From: Mycobacterium sp. ACS1612
GTDB taxonomy: Bacteria > Actinomycetota > Actinomycetes > Mycobacteriales > Mycobacteriaceae
Direction: 5' to 3'
DNA: 43,027 bases
Assembly (NCBI RefSeq): GCF_001667505.1
Contig: NZ_LZHZ01000075.1
Coordinates: 1 to 43,027, forward strand
The notes under the pieces were generated by a model. The model searched no databases, was not told where the DNA came from, and saw only the letters and a program-made list of their open reading frames with translations. Of the stretch, positions 40,729 to 43,027 are shown one piece after another. Each line of letters begins with the position of its first letter. Positions within the stretch are counted from its first letter, which is position 1. The position numbers and the translations under genes are program-made.

Positions 40729-41628
40729 TCACGTTGGCAGCGGGATCCAGATCCCGAAGAACCAGAAACCCCATTGTTTGCGCACCGGGTCCCAGACTGG
40801 TTGCACATTGAAACCGCAGTAGTCGAAGTCTGGCAGAGGCGGTGCGTCGTACGCCGGCAACGGCCCGAGGTACGGCGGCCTTGGTGGCGGGCCGTGACCC
40901 CATGGCGGCAGACCGTCACCCCACGGAGCGCCATGAAAATGACCGTGCCAGTTGCTGTCGTTCGGATCCCACGGTGGTTGCCAGTTATGACCGTCGTCTG
41001 TACCTGATCCGTGATGGTCAGGGCCTCCCGGTGTTCCGGGATCGTGCGGCGCGCCGGCAGGTGCGGGCCCGGTTGGCGCGTCCGGTCTGCCGGCTGTGGC
41101 TGGGACGTCGGGCCCGCCGGGCGCAGTGGGATTGATGGGGCCGCTTGGTGTTTCGGGGCCGCCCGGTCCGGCTGGTGCCGCCGGCGCGGCCGGCGTGACG
41201 GGCCCGCTCGGCGCGGCTGGTGCTGCCGGTGCTGCGGGCGCGGCTGGGGTGTCGGGTCCGCTCGGCGCGGCTGGTGCTGCCGGTGCTGCGGGGGCACTTC
41301 CGCCGCCGCCGGAGTCGCTGGGAAAGAGCGGACTGGCGCCACCGCCGAAGCCGCCGCCACCACCGAAAGACCCTCCGCTGGAGCCGCCGCTGAATCCACC
41401 GCCGCTGCTGGAGCCGCCGCTGAATCCTCCGCCGCTGGAGCCGCCACCGCCGCTGGAGCCGCCACCTCCGCTGGAGGCGCCTCCGCCGCCGGCAAGGGCC
41501 GGACCGCCAGGAATACGGAATCCGCCGGGATCAGGCATGGCATTCGCGATGCTTGACCCGAAGCCGATTCCAGTTGCGGTCAGAACGCAGGTGATCGCTG
41601 CCCCGGTCACCATGTGGATGAGCTTCAA
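40729..41628 (-). CDS. Gly/Pro/Ala-rich exported protein with conserved Trp-rich C-terminus
   Basis: A 299-residue protein of unknown function. Signal peptide at about 1-30 (ending SSIANA), a Gly/Ser-rich stretch at about 46-100, an Ala/Pro-rich stretch with APAAPAAP repeats, then a W/P-rich region and a C-terminal WGFWFFGIWIPLPT. It is a paralogue of the next gene: signal peptide, PPWDP and WGF-FFGIWIPLP ends agree. TTG 41628 is preferred over ATG 41613, because it aligns with the start of the paralogue and has AGAAAGG upstream. The middle is probably disordered; cell-envelope or surface location is likely. Confidence 0.8.
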   Translation of the reverse strand: MKLIHMVTGAAITCVLTATGIGFGSSIANAMPDPGGFRIPGGPALAGGGGASSGGGGSSGGGGSSGGGFSGGSSSGGGFSGGSSGGSFGGGGGFGGGASPLFPSDSGGGGSAPAAPAAPAAPSGPDTPAAPAAPAAPAAPSGPVTPAAPAAPAGPGGPETPSGPINPTAPGGPDVPATAGRPDAPTGPAPAGAPHDPGTPGGPDHHGSGTDDGHNWQPPWDPNDSNWHGHFHGAPWGDGLPPWGHGPPPRPPYLGPLPAYDAPPLPDFDYCGFNVQPVWDPVRKQWGFWFFGIWIPLPT

Positions 41629-41818
41629 AGTTGGCCTTTCTCCGAGTCCTTAGTCGCTTTCGCGCCACACGCGAAGGTAGGAACGCGGATTATGAGCCAG
41701 CTATGCGCTCAATCTCAGTGTGCTGCCAGGTCGATCCTCGCGAACATGAACTTGACAGGAAACCCCAAGGCCGCCGTGAGGGTCAGTTCAGTTGCTGCGA
41801 AGCAGAAGTCCGAAGGAG

Positions 41819-41845
41819 CGGCCGCCCCGGGCACAGGGGCGGCCG
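41819..41845. terminator. GC-rich hairpin terminator after the Gly/Pro-rich gene
   Basis: CGGCCGCCCC (41819-41828) and GGGGCGGCCG (41836-41845) form a perfect 10-bp stem with a 7-base loop, 13 bases beyond the stop codon at 41859 on the minus strand. No T-tract follows, which is normal for mycobacterial intrinsic terminators. Confidence 0.75.
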
Positions 41846-41858
41846 TCCTCCCTTCGGG

Positions 41859-42566
41859 TCAGATCGGGAGTGGAATCCAGATCCCGAAGAAATAGAAACC
41901 CCATTGGTTGTAGCCGGGGTCCCAGATCGGCTGTTCCTGGAAGCCCCAGTAGTTGATCGGCGGAGGCGGTGGCCCAAACGGATCCGGTAACGGTCCGTCC
42001 CACGGAGGAGGTGGCGGGGCGCCCCATCCCCACGGTGGCAAATCGTTGCCCCACGGCGCGTTGTGGAATCGGCCGCGCCAGTCGTTGTCTCCCGGATTCC
42101 ACGGTGGTCGCCAATCGTGGTGGTCCGGTCCGCGGAAGTCGGGCCCGCCCGGATTGTGGAAGTCCCCTGGGGGGCCACCGGGTCCGCGGAAATCGCCTGG
42201 GCCACCTGGTCCTCCCGGTCCGCGGAAATCGCCCGGGCCACCGGGGCCGCCGGGTCCACGGTCCTGTGGCGGACCACCGGGTCCACGGTCCTGTGGCGGG
42301 CCACCGGGGCCGCCGGGTCCGCGGTCCTGTGGGGGACCGCCGGGTCCGCGGTCCTGTGGCGGACCGCCGGGTCCGCGGTCTTGCGGCGGACCACCGGGTC
42401 CACGCTCCTGCGGCCCGCCTGGACCGCCACCCGGACCACCGCCACATTGCGCTCCTGGCACCGGACTGCAGGGTGCGGCGTTCGCAACGCCTGCGCCTAG
42501 ACCGATTCCGGTGATGCCGAGAGCGCAGCTGATCACTGCGCCAGCGATCGCTTGTTTGAAGTTCAT
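41859..42566 (-). CDS. Gly/Pro-rich exported repeat protein with conserved Trp-rich C-terminus
   Basis: A 235-residue protein of unknown function. Signal peptide 1-30 (MNFKQAIAGAV... ending GVANA), then two Cys (CSPVPGAQC), then tandem copies of GPGGPPQDR and GPGGPGDFR from about 42 to 125. A Trp/Pro-rich part (HHDWRPPWNPGDNDW) and a C-terminal WGFYFFGIWIPLPI follow. ATG 42566 follows GAAAGGCCAGGA and matches the paralogue's start. The repeats suggest a disordered or polyproline/collagen-like rod; the conserved C-terminal segment is probably the functional or anchoring part. Confidence 0.82.
   Translation of the reverse strand: MNFKQAIAGAVISCALGITGIGLGAGVANAAPCSPVPGAQCGGGPGGGPGGPQERGPGGPPQDRGPGGPPQDRGPGGPPQDRGPGGPGGPPQDRGPGGPPQDRGPGGPGGPGDFRGPGGPGGPGDFRGPGGPPGDFHNPGGPDFRGPDHHDWRPPWNPGDNDWRGRFHNAPWGNDLPPWGWGAPPPPPWDGPLPDPFGPPPPPINYWGFQEQPIWDPGYNQWGFYFFGIWIPLPI
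42050..42430. repeat. Tandem coding repeats (GPGGPPQDR-type units)
   Basis: DNA units of about 27 bp encoding GPGGPPQDR, with some GPG insertions, are repeated roughly five times at about 42260-42410, followed by two GPGGPGDFR-type units. They keep the reading frame of the minus-strand gene. Copy number probably varies between strains by slippage or recombination. Confidence 0.7.
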
Positions 42567-42670
42567 TCCTGGCCTTTCGCGCGTCGAGAGACGCCCCAAC
42601 CCGAACGCGAGGTTATGTAGGCATCCTAAGAGCGAGCTATGTGGCCAGTAGCAATCTGCTGGGCGCCACC

Positions 42671-43027
42671 TCAGCGTGGCGCATTGGTCCTGTCCAACTG
42701 CGCCTGCAGCGTGTTGGCGCCGAGACTGGAGTCCTTCTTGCCGTGGGAGAGGGCGCGGATGGAGACGTCGTGGCCTTCGGCGGCTTTGCGGAGTGCGCCG
42801 ACGGTGGCCTGCTCCTTCGAGATGTGCGTGAAGGGATCCCAGTGATACCAGCGCATGGCGTTTTCGAAGGTCATCTTGTTGACCTCGTCGTCAGGCACGT
42901 TGTTGTCAGTCAGCACCTCGTGGAGCTGTTCCGGCGCGCCCGGCCACATGGAGTCGCTGTGTGGGTAGTCGGCTTCCCAGCAGATGTTGTCGATGCCGAT
43001 CTCGTTGCGCAGCTTGACGCCCACCGG
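42671..43027 (-). CDS. Amidohydrolase-family protein, C-terminal part (cut by window edge)
   Basis: The last 118 residues or so of an amidohydrolase 2 family protein that runs off the right edge. CWEADYPHSDSMWPGAPEQL carries the family's C-terminal Asp motif (compare FGSDWPHGEG in the amidohydrolase at 15425-16627). The tail after NAMRWYHWDPF is longer than in that protein. The N-terminal metal motif is outside the window. It could be related to the catabolic cluster or be an independent gene; 104 bp of intergenic DNA separate it from the exported repeat protein. Confidence 0.82.
   Translation of the reverse strand, partial: PVGVKLRNEIGIDNICWEADYPHSDSMWPGAPEQLHEVLTDNNVPDDEVNKMTFENAMRWYHWDPFTHISKEQATVGALRKAAEGHDVSIRALSHGKKDSSLGANTLQAQLDRTNAPR

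Noticed and set aside
40741..40754. GGGATCCAGATCCC as a regulatory palindrome
   Set aside because: It lies within codons for the conserved FGIWIPLP tail and is nearly repeated in the paralogue at 41872-41885, so protein conservation explains it.
42050..42430. Regular repeats that could be mistaken for a CRISPR array
   Set aside because: The units are contiguous, have no spacers and keep the reading frame of an exported repeat protein.
1..43027. Insertion sequences, integrases or phage genes as cause of the gene remnants
   Set aside because: I found no transposase or integrase motifs and no flanking inverted repeats; the remnants look like deletions and decay.

Overview
The window comes from a high-GC actinobacterium, most likely an environmental, fast-growing mycobacterium (Mycolicibacterium type). 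The evidence is the codon use, the frequent GTG and TTG starts, the FadD/FadE/crotonase paralogue families, the F420-type luciferase-like oxidoreductases, a DesA-type desaturase, and two Gly/Pro-rich exported proteins. I saw no rRNA, tRNA, CRISPR array, phage or insertion sequence.

Nearly everything from 95 to 40.7 kb is one large catabolic gene cluster for an unidentified, probably cyclic or branched, carboxylic acid. Layout: a six-gene minus-strand operon (three acyl-CoA synthetases and three crotonases, 95-6843). Divergent from it are a hotdog thioesterase, a FadR-type GntR regulator and a crotonase (6924-9216). Then come a thiolase and an orphan ABC substrate-binding lipoprotein (9300-11767), a TetR regulator (11773-12531), and an SDR with a DapA-family enzyme (12721-14533). 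A six-gene plus-strand operon follows: crotonase, amidohydrolase, acyl-CoA synthetase, amidohydrolase and two acyl-CoA dehydrogenases (14613-21320). Next are an Ltp-type thiolase-like protein, a NYN-domain gene, a family III CoA-transferase and a P450 (21387-25870), then a Rieske oxygenase, isochorismatase-like, thioesterase and acyl-CoA synthetase operon (25962-29846). After a DesA-type desaturase and decayed genes (30063-31705) comes a compact GntP permease, CoA-transferase, HMG-CoA-lyase and IclR unit (31733-36094). The last part holds two luciferase-like oxidoreductases, a carboxyltransferase and a truncated P450 (36368-40.7 kb). The right end carries two paralogous Gly/Pro-rich secreted proteins and the C-terminal part of another amidohydrolase.

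The main discovery is a recurring 19-bp palindrome, TACTGTAA-N3-TTACAGTA. It occurs at eight intergenic positions, always with the same 3-bp spacer, mostly 13-46 bp upstream of a start codon; a ninth copy is weak. These sites lie before almost every catabolic operon and are absent from the GntP/IclR unit and the desaturase. This defines one regulon of about 25-30 genes. The TetR protein, whose divergent promoter carries a copy, is the best candidate regulator.

A second theme is unusual active sites. None of the five crotonases has the classical Glu pair. The isochorismatase-like protein has lost all three triad residues. The DapA-family protein lacks the usual Tyr, and the Ltp-type protein has Glu where thiolases have the GHP histidine. 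Together these suggest chemistry that name-transfer annotation would miss. Four gene remnants (aldehyde dehydrogenase, Baeyer-Villiger monooxygenase, alpha/beta hydrolase, P450) show that the cluster once had more oxidative steps and is being remodelled.
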